Shown: positions 23,469 to 34,916 of the stretch, in pieces | Position numbering within the stretch: position 1 is the stretch's first letter | Layout of the letters: every line of letters begins with the position of its first letter | Assembly: GCA_028274465.1 (NCBI GenBank) | Contig: CM051457.1 | Span: 47,834,362-47,898,361, forward strand | Direction: 5' to 3' | DNA: 64,000 bases | Source: Plantago ovata | Taxonomy: Eukaryota > Streptophyta > Magnoliopsida > Lamiales > Plantaginaceae | The notes under the pieces: model-generated | What the model was told of the DNA's origin: nothing | The model's input: the letters and a program-made list of their open reading frames with translations, nothing else | The model's database searches: none | Position numbers and translations under genes: made by a program

Positions 23469-24729
23469 ATGTCTTTAGGAGATGCTCCCTTGCTGAAGCT
23501 GGAAAATTACGAGAAATCGCAAAACAACATGATGCTACATCTTGAGGCCATTAGTGATGAGATGGTCACCGTCATTAATGATGGACCTATCAAGATCACT
23601 AAGATTGAAAGGAGTTTCCCTCACAAGACCACTGAAGCTGGGAAGGAACTATCCTTGGCGAACCATCAGATACTGTTGTGCCAAAACCAAGAGAGGAATG
23701 GACTTCTGACGAAGCTAAGAGATTCCGTCTTGATGGCCAAGCAAGAAATATCATCATCAGATCAACTCCGGATACCATACAGTGCAAACTATGGGGTGCT
23801 AAGACTGCAAAGGAGGCTTGGAAAATGGTTCAAGATCTTTGTGCTGGATCTGACAAGACCAAGGAAAACAAACTTGAAGTACTTAAGCTAAAGTTTCAAA
23901 ACTTTAAGCAAGGTGCAAACGAGTCACTGGAAGACTTGGACTTCAGATTCACAACTCTTGTTAGTGAAATGGCAGCATTGGGTGTTGGAAACCTCTACTC
24001 AGATTCTGAGAAAGTAAAAACTATCATCAGAAGTCTGAATCAAGAATGGATCCACACTCAGAATTTCTATTATAATCAAGGAATGCCTGACATTACACCA
24101 ACAGAGTTGTTCTCTCATCTTGCTACTGTCAACTATGAGACAAAGCAAAGAGAAAATGTGTTTGCTGAAAAATCGCAAAACATTGCTCTTGCTGCAAAGC
24201 CGTCATCTTCTGAAAAGAAGAATGATAAAGAGCCTGATGATGAAAATGCTTTAGTTGTTAAAACATGAAGAAATTCATCAGTAAGGAACTTGAAAGGCGA
24301 AAAGCAAAAGAGAAGCTGAAAAAGCATCTTGGTAACAACTACCATAAGTACAAGAATGATACTAGCTTGCTGAACAAGCAAGCTCAGCAAGCTACTTCTT
24401 CAGAAGAGCCAGCAGTTGGAAATGATCTATGTTTTTACTGCAAAAAGCCTGGACACTTCAAAGCTAATTGCCCTTTGCTGAAAGGCAAATTTGCTGAAAA
24501 GAAGAAGAAGTTCAAAAGAGCTTTTATTGCTGAAGAAAAGAAGAAGCTTCAAGCAAAAATCGATGCACTGTGCATTGATACTAGCTCCGAAGACAGTGAG
24601 GATGAAAGTTCAGACACCGACGATGAAGAAGCCACTCTAGACGTGGAGATTGGCAAGGAAGTTTGTGGAATAGCTATGGAAGCTTATCCAGATGTGTCTA
24701 ACTACGAATTCTGCCTCATGGCCGGTCAG
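23469..24729 (+). pseudogene. gag of element D (first exon)
   Basis: It begins MSLGDAPLLKLENYEK and has the same capsid-like region and zinc knuckle (CFYCKKPGHFKANC, about 24430-24471) as A. After the knuckle come a basic Lys-rich stretch and an acidic Asp/Glu/Ser tail that ends at LMAGQ, where a GTAAAC donor-like site follows. One base is missing near 23650 and another near 24262, so the frame is broken twice. The product would coat and package the element RNA. Confidence 0.88.
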
Positions 24730-25909
24730 GTAAACAACTCTACCTCTGACTCAGACTCAGAAAGTGAAGACGAGATTGACCTTGACAAGATTCAAGGATA
24801 AATCGAAAGATTTGAGAATACTCTCAGGAAACAGCAAGAGAGACTACAACTCGCTGAAACTCTGACCAAGTAGACTACTGAAAAGTACGTTTTGCTGAAG
24901 GAAGAGACAGAAGAAAAAGATGCTGAAATAAGGCGTCTTAAGAAGTTGATTGCTGAGGCTGCAGAGAAAAATTATCAAATGGCATTAGAATTGGAAGAGT
25001 ATCAGTCCTCAATTCTAAAGTTACTTGCTGAAATCCAAGAAATGAAAAATATGAAAGTCAATTTCAAATCTTATGTGGATGCAAGTAATACACTGACTGA
25101 ACTAAACTCTTATTTGAGAGATCCATCTCAGAAAGAAGGTTTAGGAGCAACGTGCGAAGGTGATAACATAGAAATCTTGAGAAAAGATAAATCACCTATC
25201 TCCTTTGTACGTGCTACTGATAGTAGTTCACCAGTAATCTATCAGTTTGGTCAAACTAAGGTTGTTGAAACATGCAATCAAGTACCTATGACCATAAAGC
25301 CCGCTGTTGCTACTCAAAGTAACAAGACTTTAAAAGGAAAACAGGTTGCTGAAAAGCAAACTGGAAAGAAGAAGAATGTTGTGAAGCATTCCGCCAAACA
25401 AGTTGCTGGAAAGCAAGTTGTTAAGACTAAAGACAAGATTACTAAAAGTAATCAGAAGTCCTTTGCTGACAAACCTGAATCAAGTAAGGTTGCTGAAGCT
25501 AAAGCTCAGCATTCTCCAAAGAGTAGACTCGGTTTCAAAACAAAGCAAAGTCAACTCTTTCACGAGTATAAGCAAAGTCAGCAAAGATACTTCAAAGAGA
25601 TGAAGAAAACCAAGCCTAAGAGTTCTGAAAAGACTCCCAATGCTAGGACAAGAAGGAACCTTGCTAGAAAAGAACTTACTGAAAAGTATGTTCAGCAAAA
25701 AGGTCAACAGAGCAAGACACCACATCAGAAAGTGGATTTGACCAGCACGAGTCAAAAGTCTTTCAGCTCAAAACCTCCTAGTTCCTCAACAAGTAGAAAA
25801 CAAGTCAAAGTTGAAAAACTTCAGACTTGGTTTCCACTGGACGCATTCTTGAACATGTTAATGGACATCCATCATTGGATAATTAACTTGTTTGCTCTTG
25901 ATTGTAGAG
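24730..25909 (+). other. Intron-like segment between gag and pol of D; codes for a Gag extension if unspliced
   Basis: It begins GTAAAC and ends TTGATTGTAGAG, and is missing from A at exactly these borders. Read without splicing it extends Gag by roughly 390 residues: a strongly heptad-patterned coiled coil (near 24800-25060) and a long Lys/Gln/Ser-rich basic tail (25260-25830). In B this frame ends at a TAA just before the acceptor's pyrimidine tract; the corresponding TAATTAAC is present in D near 25880. D adds two stops near 24799 and 24871. The acceptor of D carries two changes relative to B (TGTGCAG in B). Confidence 0.78.
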
Positions 25910-27988
25910 ACTGCAGCCACGGAGACAAACGATGCAATCTTGCACTTTGATAGTGGTTGTGGAAAGCACATGACGGGCAACAAGAATAACCTTATAAACT
26001 ATAGACGGTGGTCTAAAGGTCCAACAATAAGGTTTGCTGGTGGAGGCTCCGGATCTACAAAAGGCTATGGTGATGTGAAGTTAGGATGCATAACCATTTC
26101 TGGAGTTCTTTATGTCAAAAATCTTAAGTTTAACCTTTTCAGCATGAGTTAATTTGCTGACAAAGGATACTTCATCGAAATTAAAAGTGATGAATGTAAA
26201 CTTGTAGATTTTGAGACTAAGAAGGTTATAATGATTGCAAGAAGATCAGGAGGCTTGTACACCATTGATTGGTCTTCAGCAAACATTGAAAAATGCCTTG
26301 TCTCAGATCATGATTGCCTTGCTGAAAAAGCATGGTTGTGGCATAAACGAACAAGTCATCTAAACTTCAAGACGCTGAATAAGCTGTCTAAAAAGGCACT
26401 TGTAGTTGGATTACCTAGGGTTACTTTTAAGAAGGATGGTGTTTGCAATGCATGTCAGCAAGGAAAGCAAACCAAATCTTCTTTCAAGAACAAGGCAGTA
26501 CCGTCAACTACAAAACCTTTACAACTCTTGCACATGGACTTGTTTGAATCTTCTTCAACAAGCTATGTTGGTAAGAAGTATGGTCTAGTCGTGGTAGATG
26601 ACTATTCAAGATTCACTTGGGTAGTATTCATCAAGCACAAATCTGAAACCAAGACTGAAATACTTAACTTGCTGAATAAGCTTGAAGTCATGAAAAATGA
26701 CAAGGTCAAAGTCATAAGGACAGACCATGGTACTGAGTTTGTAAACCAGTACATAACTGAATGTTGTACCTTAAAAGGTATTCAACATCAGTTATCCTCA
26801 GTAAGAACACCACAGCAAAATGGTGTTGCTGAACGGAAGAATCGTACCCTAAAAGAAGCCGCAAGAACAATGCTTGCTGACACTGAAATAAGTGAGGCTT
26901 ATTGGGTTGAAGCGATTAATACCGCCTTCTATACTCAAAATAGATGTCTGATTACTAAGAAATACAACAAAACTCCTTATGAATTGTTTGTTGGAAGACC
27001 TCCTAACAACACTCATCTAAGAGTATTTGGTTGCAAGTGTTTCGTTCTTAACAATGGTAGAGAATACCTTAGAACATTTCAACCAAAGGCAGACGAAGCG
27101 ATATTTCTTGGCTACTCCTTGCATAGCAAAGCTTATAGAGTTTACAACAAAAAGGCACAAAAGATTGAAGAATCTGTGCATGTTGTATTCTACGAAAAGT
27201 CACAAGGTGTGCCTGCTGAAGAAGAAATATCAGAATGTATGAAAAAGCTAATCATACACGAGCAAAGAACTGAATCTGATGCTAGGCAAATCAAGTCAAT
27301 TGAACTAAATGATGATTCTGACAATGACTCTCCTCCCCCAAGTCATGACAAGATAAAAATAGTTCACGACAAAGAATTTCCAGCAAAAGATGCGGTTGCT
27401 CCGGAAGTTGCTGAAATTACGCAATCTCCAGTGCCTGCTGATGAAATACCTCAATCCAGCAATGTTGAACAAGCAGTTGCTGACGAACAAATCTCAGCAG
27501 AGACACAAATTCCCAGTAGTACTGAACAAGTACATACTGAAGAGTCACATGCTGATAAACAAACATATCCTGATCCAACAAACAGGAAACCTGTTAATAA
27601 ATGGATTAGAGATCATCCCTCTACAGATATGATTGGCGATATTAATAAACGCCAAGTGACTAGATCCAAAGCTACTCAAGGACTTGCTGAAGAAGCAACT
27701 GTCGTAGAAGTAGAATCTTTATTCTCTTGCTTTGTTTCAGAAATTGAACCTAAAACCATAGAAGAAGCTTTGAAGCATTCTGAATGGATAAAGGCAATGC
27801 AAGAAGAATTGGATCAATTTGAAAGGAACAAAGTCTGGAAACTTGTGCCACTTGTTGAAGATAAGAAAGCTATTGGTACAAAGTGGGTGTTCAGAAACAA
27901 GCTGAGCGAGTCTGGCGAAGTAACAAGAAATAAAGCACGCTTAGTTGCTCAAGGTTACTGTCAGACTGAAGGATTGGACTATGATGAG
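25910..27988 (+). pseudogene. pol of element D, first part (protease, integrase, start of RT)
   Basis: One frame runs from the protease (FDSGCGKH) through the pre-integrase cysteines (CNAC), the integrase triad (HMD, RTDHGTEF, GVAERKN) and the Glu/Pro-rich linker to the start of the reverse transcriptase (KWVFRNKLSE, QTEGLDYDE). A TAA replaces Gln at 26150-26152. The codons stop where element E is inserted and resume at 33617 in the same frame. Confidence 0.9.
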
Positions 27989-29267
27989 TGATGAACGGAG
28001 ATTTGTCAGGTCCCGGTTCAGTCAAATAATATTTGTTATTTAGCCAAAGGCAATCCTCAACTACAACGAAAACCGTAGTGTAGTAGTAGAATGACTCGAG
28101 TGTCGTTCTCTCAGGACTATAACTAGCTTTATCTATTTAACAAGAGAATATAAAACAACAGATAGAAAGCAATAGGGGGTTTTCAAGCAGATAATGGAGA
28201 TTGGTGATAGTATGGTCCTTTTTAACATAATGGGTCGATAATCATGCATAAATTCCTCGGTCTTGCATAGAGATCTTTGAATCAATCTTGTGTCCTGTTG
28301 CAAGTATTAAACACTACGAAGATAATATGGGTCTGACTTGTCAACAACTAACGTCCTATTGTGTTCCGTAATTATTCAACACTACGAAGATAATTGGTCT
28401 GATTGGTCGACAAGTGTCCAAGTGTGCATAATAATCAATACAACATACGAGAATTTTGGTTGCAACTGATCAACGAAATAAAGCAATGACACGGAGTATA
28501 ATGCGCGATATAGCCATTAGCATGATTATCTTCCCTCGCTAAGAATTCACATACTACCACCAATGATAAGTTTAGCTACTCATAATAGGCATGCAATCAA
28601 TAGCAATCATAGAAGAAAACATATTGAAAGAAGAATAAAATAAGTAAATAAAAACTGTAAGATACAAAGTGACCGAAGGTTGTCAATCTCCGGATGATTG
28701 TGATCCTATGCGCTCCAATCTGCTATGAAAAAGTATCCCCTAAGCTATGGAACTCCCAGGACAGGCCCCGGGAAGTTCCTACCTAAAACTATAGAGAGAG
28801 GTGAGAAAGTAGACTTGGAAAGATATGATTTTCGGAGAGAAACTTGAGCTCTATATATAGGCCCCGAATTTACTCTGGGGCGGTTCGCCTCTGGCTGGGG
28901 CGGTTCGCCCCCCAGTATTTCGCGGAATTTCCGCGTTTTTCGACGCGGATTTGGATTTCTTCACCTTTTCGGACTCGGTTTATGACTTCTAGTAGCCTTC
29001 TAACCTCCAGATTCGGCCTCTAGACTCCAAATCCTATCCGGAAACCTTTAGATACTCCAAATAGGCTTCTGGAACACCAATTCCTTGTAGACTTCAATAT
29101 AATTGCCCCAAAATCTCCGAATTTCAACCAAAACCTGTAAAATAAAATCTAAAGGGAAACGTGACACTATTCTAATAAAATATACTAAAATATAGCTAAA
29201 TTAACATAGAGGATAGCTAAAATAGGTGAAAAAGACTCGAATGAAAGTGTAAAATACACATTCATCA
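27989..29267 (-). repeat. 3' LTR of element E
   Basis: 1,279 bp, TGATGAACGG to TTCATCA on the plus strand. It includes a TATA-like CTATATATAG at 28851 and no supported gene. It differs from the 5' LTR by scattered substitutions and a few small indels. Confidence 0.92.
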
Positions 29268-29281
29268 AACTCCCCAAACCG
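29268..29281 (-). other. Polypurine tract of element E
   Basis: The minus strand reads GGTTTGGGGAGTT directly before the 3' LTR, a plus-strand primer for reverse transcription. Confidence 0.75.
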
Positions 29282-29921
29282 AACCTTTGCTTGTCCTCAA
29301 GCAACTAAGCTAGACTCTAATACAAAAAACATGCAAGACTCAAAATGGAGTTTCATGCCAAATAAAATGAACTAAATTACTGAATCTATCAAATAACATA
29401 TGAACAAAAACCATATAAATCAAAGCATGAATATAGGTTGAAGAATACCTCGATTGACTTATACACATCCACATAAGCACTTATGTCAAGACAAGATAGT
29501 CTCTCGTAACATTCTCTACCTGGACCTAGTCAGTGACGACGTAATGATGCATGCTAAGATACGAATGGTTGCCCCGTGCCTATGAAACTGAGGTCTTACT
29601 GCTGTTCCACCATGTTAAGACTTCCCCTCAAAAGAGGTCGAACCAGTACTGGCTCTCATCAAATTAAGGAGGGTTCCCTATAAAAGATAACTCTCCCCTA
29701 TTCTACCCATCTCTCAAGTAAAGTCTTAAGCTATTCACCACTTCCTGAATGGCAAGACGAGGGTGGTCTAGAACAGATGACACTTAAGACAAAAAAGATA
29801 AAAAATAGAAAAATTACAACATGATTACGAACAATACGAAAAATGGTAAAGACTCAAACTTTGCTAAACTGCTATTTGGCTTTCTTTTTGGACCCTTCTT
29901 TGCATTTTTGGGGTCTTTTCT

Positions 29922-29955
<34 letters not shown>

Positions 29956-30756
29956 CTTTCCAGATTCTTTTTTTTTCTTTTTCTCTTTTTTTTTTTTTCT
30001 CGAAGTTTTCTTTCTTTTTTTCGATTTTTTTCTAGCCAGCAGTAGCTTAACAAAGAGAAACAAAATGACTCACACGACTTCCCCAAACCTATTCGAAAGA
30101 ATAGGTTGGGGTACAAAACTTACGGAAAGGGAAAAATAAACTCACAATACGAAAATGAAAACAGAAACAAGTCTAACGATGGTGTAACCCCCTCCCCAAA
30201 CCTATTCTTCCGAATAGGTTATAAACAAAGGATCACACAACCTCACACTACCTCCTTCCTAGGCATTTAGCAATCTCAAAGCATGGTGAAGACTTGTTGC
30301 CTCTTAGGTACATAATTACTCGGGAAAACAACCATAAGACCCTAACATGCATCATCCTATTATAAAGGCCTTCGTGAACCGCAGTAGAGAAAACACTACT
30401 AAGTGATGTCGAGACTACCAAGCTTAACTAAGTGCAATACATAAATGTGACAAGCCAAGCGAGAAAAACCTCAAACAAATTCATAGAGATGAAGCATACG
30501 ATTAATGGCATAGATAATTGATCTACCCAATAAAAAAGTTCAAAAAATTCGGCAATAAACTCCATATAAAACATGCAAGACTATCCTAGGAAAGCAGTAA
30601 ATGTGCAAATGCAATTAAAAAAAAAACAAGACTATCATACTCAACATCACAAAGCCAAACAATACTTAACATCATGGTTCACATCCCATCCCCCTCATGA
30701 AACTTAAGCTAGTCCCTAGCAAAAGAGAATGAGTAAATAAAAAATGATACTAGATG
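29282..30756 (-). other. Non-coding 3' part of element E
   Basis: About 1.5 kb without a credible frame. It holds a T/TTTC low-complexity block (29920-30030), which produces spurious Phe- or Lys-rich frames, and two related hairpins at 30081-30111 and 30199-30220. The autonomous relatives would have pol here or beside it. Confidence 0.7.
29920..30031. repeat. Poly-T/TTTC low-complexity tract
   Basis: Runs of T interrupted by C and by short CTTTTTC units. No other feature is supported in it. Confidence 0.9.
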
Positions 30757-32082
30757 TTACCGAACGGTTTGGCCTCGGTCGGCTGAGTATTCAATAATGG
30801 ACTCAAGAGTACCTCCCCACAGTGGCCGCCATTCTCTTGGTCCGATGTAGCAAATAGACCTAGGAAGCCTCAAAGATCTAACCATGGTGAATGGACTGCT
30901 TTGCTTTGCAGGCATATCCAAGAAGGACTTCATCAATAGGAGGACATTCACTTTGACTTCATCGAGGTGCTTGTTTAGTGGTGGCTCCTGTGTATCTTGC
31001 TTGTCAAGCTTTCCACCTCGGAGAAGTAGATTCACCTTTTTGTACTTAAGAACCTCAGTAGTAACGGAAGGAAGTGGTTTTGGGTTGATGCGAATGTCTG
31101 GGAGTAAAGAAACAGGGGAGCTGGGATCGTCCAGCTCACTAGTCATGGGAGGCGGTTCTCCCCCCATGCTGGGCGACTCGCCCCCCACCTCCAGGGGGGT
31201 GTCGCCTTCCAATCCTTTCTCCTCTTCAAGTTCTCGAACCTCTTCTACTTCAACACAATTCAACAAGCTGAATTCTTCCGTAAGATGCTCAGTTACTTCA
31301 ACTTCTTCAACAACTTTTGCTATACGAAGGTCATCTTCAACTTGCTCGGCATGTGCATCTTCCTCACTGATTTCTTCAGTTTCAAAATACTCCTCGGATG
31401 AGCTTCCTGCTTCACCTCGATCTACTTCCTTTGCGGTGATGTGAATTGGTATGACCTCATCGGATTGTGTTGAACCTTTGGCGTACATACGGAGGACTTC
31501 TTCTGCCTCGTCGACCGTACATTCTCCCAGACCGCCGCTCAACTGATCCACTCTAAGTCGTTCCTCTTCACGAAGTCCACCAACGAAGCACCAAATCAAC
31601 TCTCCATCTTCGAAACGGTGATGGGGGCACTCACGTTTATACATGTCAAAACGTTCGTAGGCGTCACAAAATTGCTCATACTCTCCTTGCTCGAAATATT
31701 GGATCCTATCACGTAAGGCAATTGTCTCATAATAAGGCATGAACCGCGCCAAGAACTCCTCTACTACTTGGCCCCAAGTTTTCAGCGATCCTGGTTCAAA
31801 CCTTGCAATCCAACGCCTCGGCTCATATCCAAGAGCAAAAGAAAATAGTTTCCTGCATAATTGGTCCTTAGTAAACCCTTCTGCTGGAATTCTTTCTATT
31901 TCCTTCTCATAGGATCGAATGAAACTCCATGGGTCCATCCCTACTCCATCTTCGTACCTCGGTATGTACCTCACCATGGACTCCGTCACCTCATACCTCC
32001 TTAACTTGTCTTCCAGGTATATGGAAGATCCTCTCCTCACCTGCGAGAATTGGGGTGTCATGCGAGCGCGCATGGACATCAT
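30757..32082 (-). CDS. Gag protein of TR-GAG element E
   Basis: A 441-codon frame from an ATG (MMSMRARM) with no internal stop; in-frame sequence upstream extends ten codons further but has no ATG. Residues about 35-190 match the Ty3-type retrotransposon gag domain: PWSFIRSYEKEI, then LGYEPRRWIARFEPGSLKTW, EFLARFMPYYETIALRDRI, and YERFDMYKRECPHHRF. The second half is acidic with a Pro/Ser-rich segment and ends in a short basic region. I see no zinc knuckle, protease or other pol domain. It is the only long intact retroelement frame in the window, which may reflect youth or selection for a functional Gag. It would form particles that use enzymes of a partner element. Confidence 0.85.
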   Translation of the reverse strand: MMSMRARMTPQFSQVRRGSSIYLEDKLRRYEVTESMVRYIPRYEDGVGMDPWSFIRSYEKEIERIPAEGFTKDQLCRKLFSFALGYEPRRWIARFEPGSLKTWGQVVEEFLARFMPYYETIALRDRIQYFEQGEYEQFCDAYERFDMYKRECPHHRFEDGELIWCFVGGLREEERLRVDQLSGGLGECTVDEAEEVLRMYAKGSTQSDEVIPIHITAKEVDRGEAGSSSEEYFETEEISEEDAHAEQVEDDLRIAKVVEEVEVTEHLTEEFSLLNCVEVEEVRELEEEKGLEGDTPLEVGGESPSMGGEPPPMTSELDDPSSPVSLLPDIRINPKPLPSVTTEVLKYKKVNLLLRGGKLDKQDTQEPPLNKHLDEVKVNVLLLMKSFLDMPAKQSSPFTMVRSLRLPRSICYIGPREWRPLWGGTLESIIEYSADRGQTVR

Positions 32083-32315
32083 ACCTGTATGTCTGTAGTA
32101 AGAGTAACTCAAAACTAAAAATTAGCCTCGTTAGAAATTTTGAAAAATCGAGAATAAATCTAGATATCGAATACTACTAAGGCTAGGAAAGGGAAATTAG
32201 AAACAGACTAGGAAAGCAGTATTAGAGAGAGATTGAAAAGGAAAACTAAAACTAATAGAATTAGGAATCTAAAGCTGTAAATATAAACTAATTAAACAGA
32301 AAAAAGGAGTATAGT

Positions 32316-32333
32316 TCCCCGGCAACGGCGCCA
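32316..32333 (-). other. tRNA-Asp primer binding site of element E
   Basis: The minus strand reads TGGCGCCGTTGCCGGGGA, three bases from the 5' LTR. From memory this is an 18-nt complement of the plant tRNA-Asp(GUC) 3' end including CCA, the primer reported for Athila-type elements. Confidence 0.85.
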
Positions 32334-32336
32334 ATT

Positions 32337-33611
32337 TGATGACCGGAGATTTGTCAGGTCCCGGTTCAGTCAAATAATATTTGTTATTTAGCCAAAGGCA
32401 ATCGACAACTACAACGAAAACCGTAGTGTAGTAGTAGAATGACTCGAGTGTCATTCTCTCAGGACTATAACTAGCTTTATCTATTTAACAAGAGAATATA
32501 AAACAGCAGATAGAAAGCAATAGGGGGTTTTCAAGCAGATAATGGAGATTGGTGATAGTATGGTCCTTCTTAACATAATGGGTCGATAATCATGCATAAA
32601 TTCCTCGGTCTTGCATAGAGATCTTTGAATCAATCTTGTGTCCTGTTGCAAGTATTAAACACTACGAAGATAATATGGGTCTGACTTGTCAACAACTAAC
32701 GTCCTATTGTGTTCCGTAATTATTCAACACTACGAAGATAATTGGTCTGATTGGTCGACAAGTGTCCAAGTGTGCATAATAATCAATACAACGTACGAGA
32801 ATTTTGGTTGCAACTGATCAACGAAATAAAGCAATGACACGGAGTATATTGCGCGATATAGCCATTAGCATGATTATCTTCCCTCGCTAAGAATTCACAT
32901 ACTACCACCAATGATAAGTTTAGCTACTCATAATAGGCATCAATAGCAATCATAGAAGAAAACATATTGATAGAAGAATAAAATAAGTAGATAAAAACTG
33001 TAAGATACAAAGTTACCGAAGGTTGTCAATCTCCGGATGATTGCGATCCTACGCGCTCGAGTCTGCTATGAAAAAGTATCCCCTAAGCTATGGAACTCCC
33101 AGGACAGGCCCCGGGAAGTTCCTACCTAAAACTATAGAGAGATGTGAGAAAGTAGGCTTGGAAAGATATGATTTTCGGAGAGAAACTTGAGCTCTATATA
33201 TAGGCCCCGAATTTACTCTGGGGCGGTTCGCCTCTGGCTGGGGCGGTTCGCCCTCCAGTATTTCGCGGAATTTCCGCGTTTTTCGACGCGGATTTGGATT
33301 TCTTCACCTTTTCGGACTCGGTTTATGACTTCTAGTAGCCTTCTAACCTCCAGATTCGGCCCCTAGACTCCAAATCCTATCCGGAAACCTTTAGATACTC
33401 CAAATAGGCTTCTGGAACACCAATTCCTTGTAGACTTCAATATAATTGCCCCGAAATCTCCGAATTTCAACCAAAACCTGTAAAATAAAATATAAAGGGA
33501 AACGTGACACTATTCTAATAAAATGTACTAAAATATAGCTAAATTAAACATAGAGGATAGCTAAAATAGGTGAAAAAGACTCGAATGAAAGTGTAAAATA
33601 CACATTCATCA
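32337..33611 (-). repeat. 5' LTR of element E
   Basis: 1,275 bp, plus-strand ends TGATGACC and TTCATCA. On the minus strand a TATA box (CTATATATAG, about 33194-33203) precedes AGCTCAAGTTTCTCTCC, a likely start region. Confidence 0.92.
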
Positions 33612-34898
33612 ATGAGTCTTACGCTCCAGTTGCAAGATTGGATGCAATTAGGCTTTTCTTGGCCTTTGCTGCTCACAATGACTTCATTGTTTACCAAATG
33701 GATGTTAAAAGTGCATTCTTAAATGGTGAACTTGCTGAAGAAGTCTACCTAGAACAACCCCCTGGCTTTGAACTTCCCTCAGAAACCAAGATGGTATATA
33801 AGCTTCAGAAAGCTGTATATGGTCTAAAGAAAGCACCAAGAGCATGGTATGATACATTGGCTAAGTTCTTGCTGGAAAATGGTTTCAAGAAAGGTGAAGT
33901 TGACAAAACATAATTTACCATGAACCATGATGGTAAAATAATCTTAGTTCAAATTTATGTGGATGACATAATTTTTGGATCTAAGGACAAGCAACTTTGT
34001 GATGATTTTGCCAAACTCATGACAAATAAGTTTGAAATGAGTATGATGGGAAAATTGAATTATTTCCTAGGATTGCAAGTCAAGCAACTCAAAGATGGAA
34101 TATTCATAAATCAAGCAAAGTATGCGAAAGAAATGCTCATAAAGTTTAGGATCAAAGAGGATGAAAAACCTGAAAAGATCCCTATGAGTGTTGGTACCAA
34201 ATTGGGCTATACTAAAGAGGACAAAAGTGTTGAAGAACACAAGTATAGGAAGCTCATTGGTTCCTTGTTGTATCTAACAGCAAGTAGACCTGACATTCAG
34301 TATGCTGTTTGTGTGTGTGCAAGATTCCAATCTGATCCAAGAGAATCACACTACAAAAAGGCAATCAAGATACTGAAATATGTTAAAGGTACAGTCAATG
34401 TTGGATTATGGTATCCTAAAGATTCTGGACTTGAATTGGTTGGCTATTCTGATGCTGATCATGGTGGATCAACTCTTGATAGAAAAAGTACCTCTGGAAC
34501 TTGTCAGTTTTTGGGTACTAGATTCATATCATGGTTCAGCAAGAAGCAAACTTGTGTCGCCAATTCATCTACTGAATCTGAATACATTGCAGCTGGTTGT
34601 TGCACAGCTCAAATCCTATGGATTCAGCAACAATTAAGAGATTATGGTATTTCTGCAAAGAAAACATTGTGATAATACAAGTGCTATTGCAATTATGCAA
34701 AATCCTAAGTTTCACTCTAGGACCAAGCACATTGATATTAGACATCATTTCATTAGACATCAGGTGGAAAAAGGTGATATTGAGGTTGTGAAAGTAGGCA
34801 TTGAAGATCAGCTTGCTGACATCTTTACCAAGCCCCTACCGGATAATAGGTTCGCAATGCTAAGGTATAACCTTGGATTGATTGAACTACCTCAATAA
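33612..34898 (+). pseudogene. pol of element D, second part (RT and RNase H)
   Basis: After the ATGAG copy the frame resumes with [12 protein letters not shown], then the RT palm ([17 protein letters not shown] at 33956-33967) and copia RNase H ([37 protein letters not shown]). A TAA replaces Leu near 33911 and about eight bases are missing near 34668, shifting the frame before the RNase H CDN motif. It ends at LIELPQ and TAA. Confidence 0.92.
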
Positions 34899-34916
34899 AG
34901 GATACACTTGGCAGAA

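Larger units (their letters stand above)
27989..33611 (-). mobile_element. TR-GAG-like non-autonomous Ty3-type element E
   Basis: Two LTRs of about 1.28 kb (TGATGA...TTCATCA) flank 3.1 kb with a tRNA-Asp primer site, one gag frame and no pol at all. ATGAG is duplicated at 27984-27988 and 33612-33616. This is the layout of terminal-repeat-with-GAG (TR-GAG) elements, which depend on pol supplied by other elements. The primer and gag type point to the Athila/Tat side of Ty3. I count about 22 substitutions between the LTRs. Confidence 0.9.

Noticed and set aside
29821-30139. Phe-rich and Lys-rich frames over the poly-T block of E
   Set aside because: Products of low-complexity sequence, not genes.
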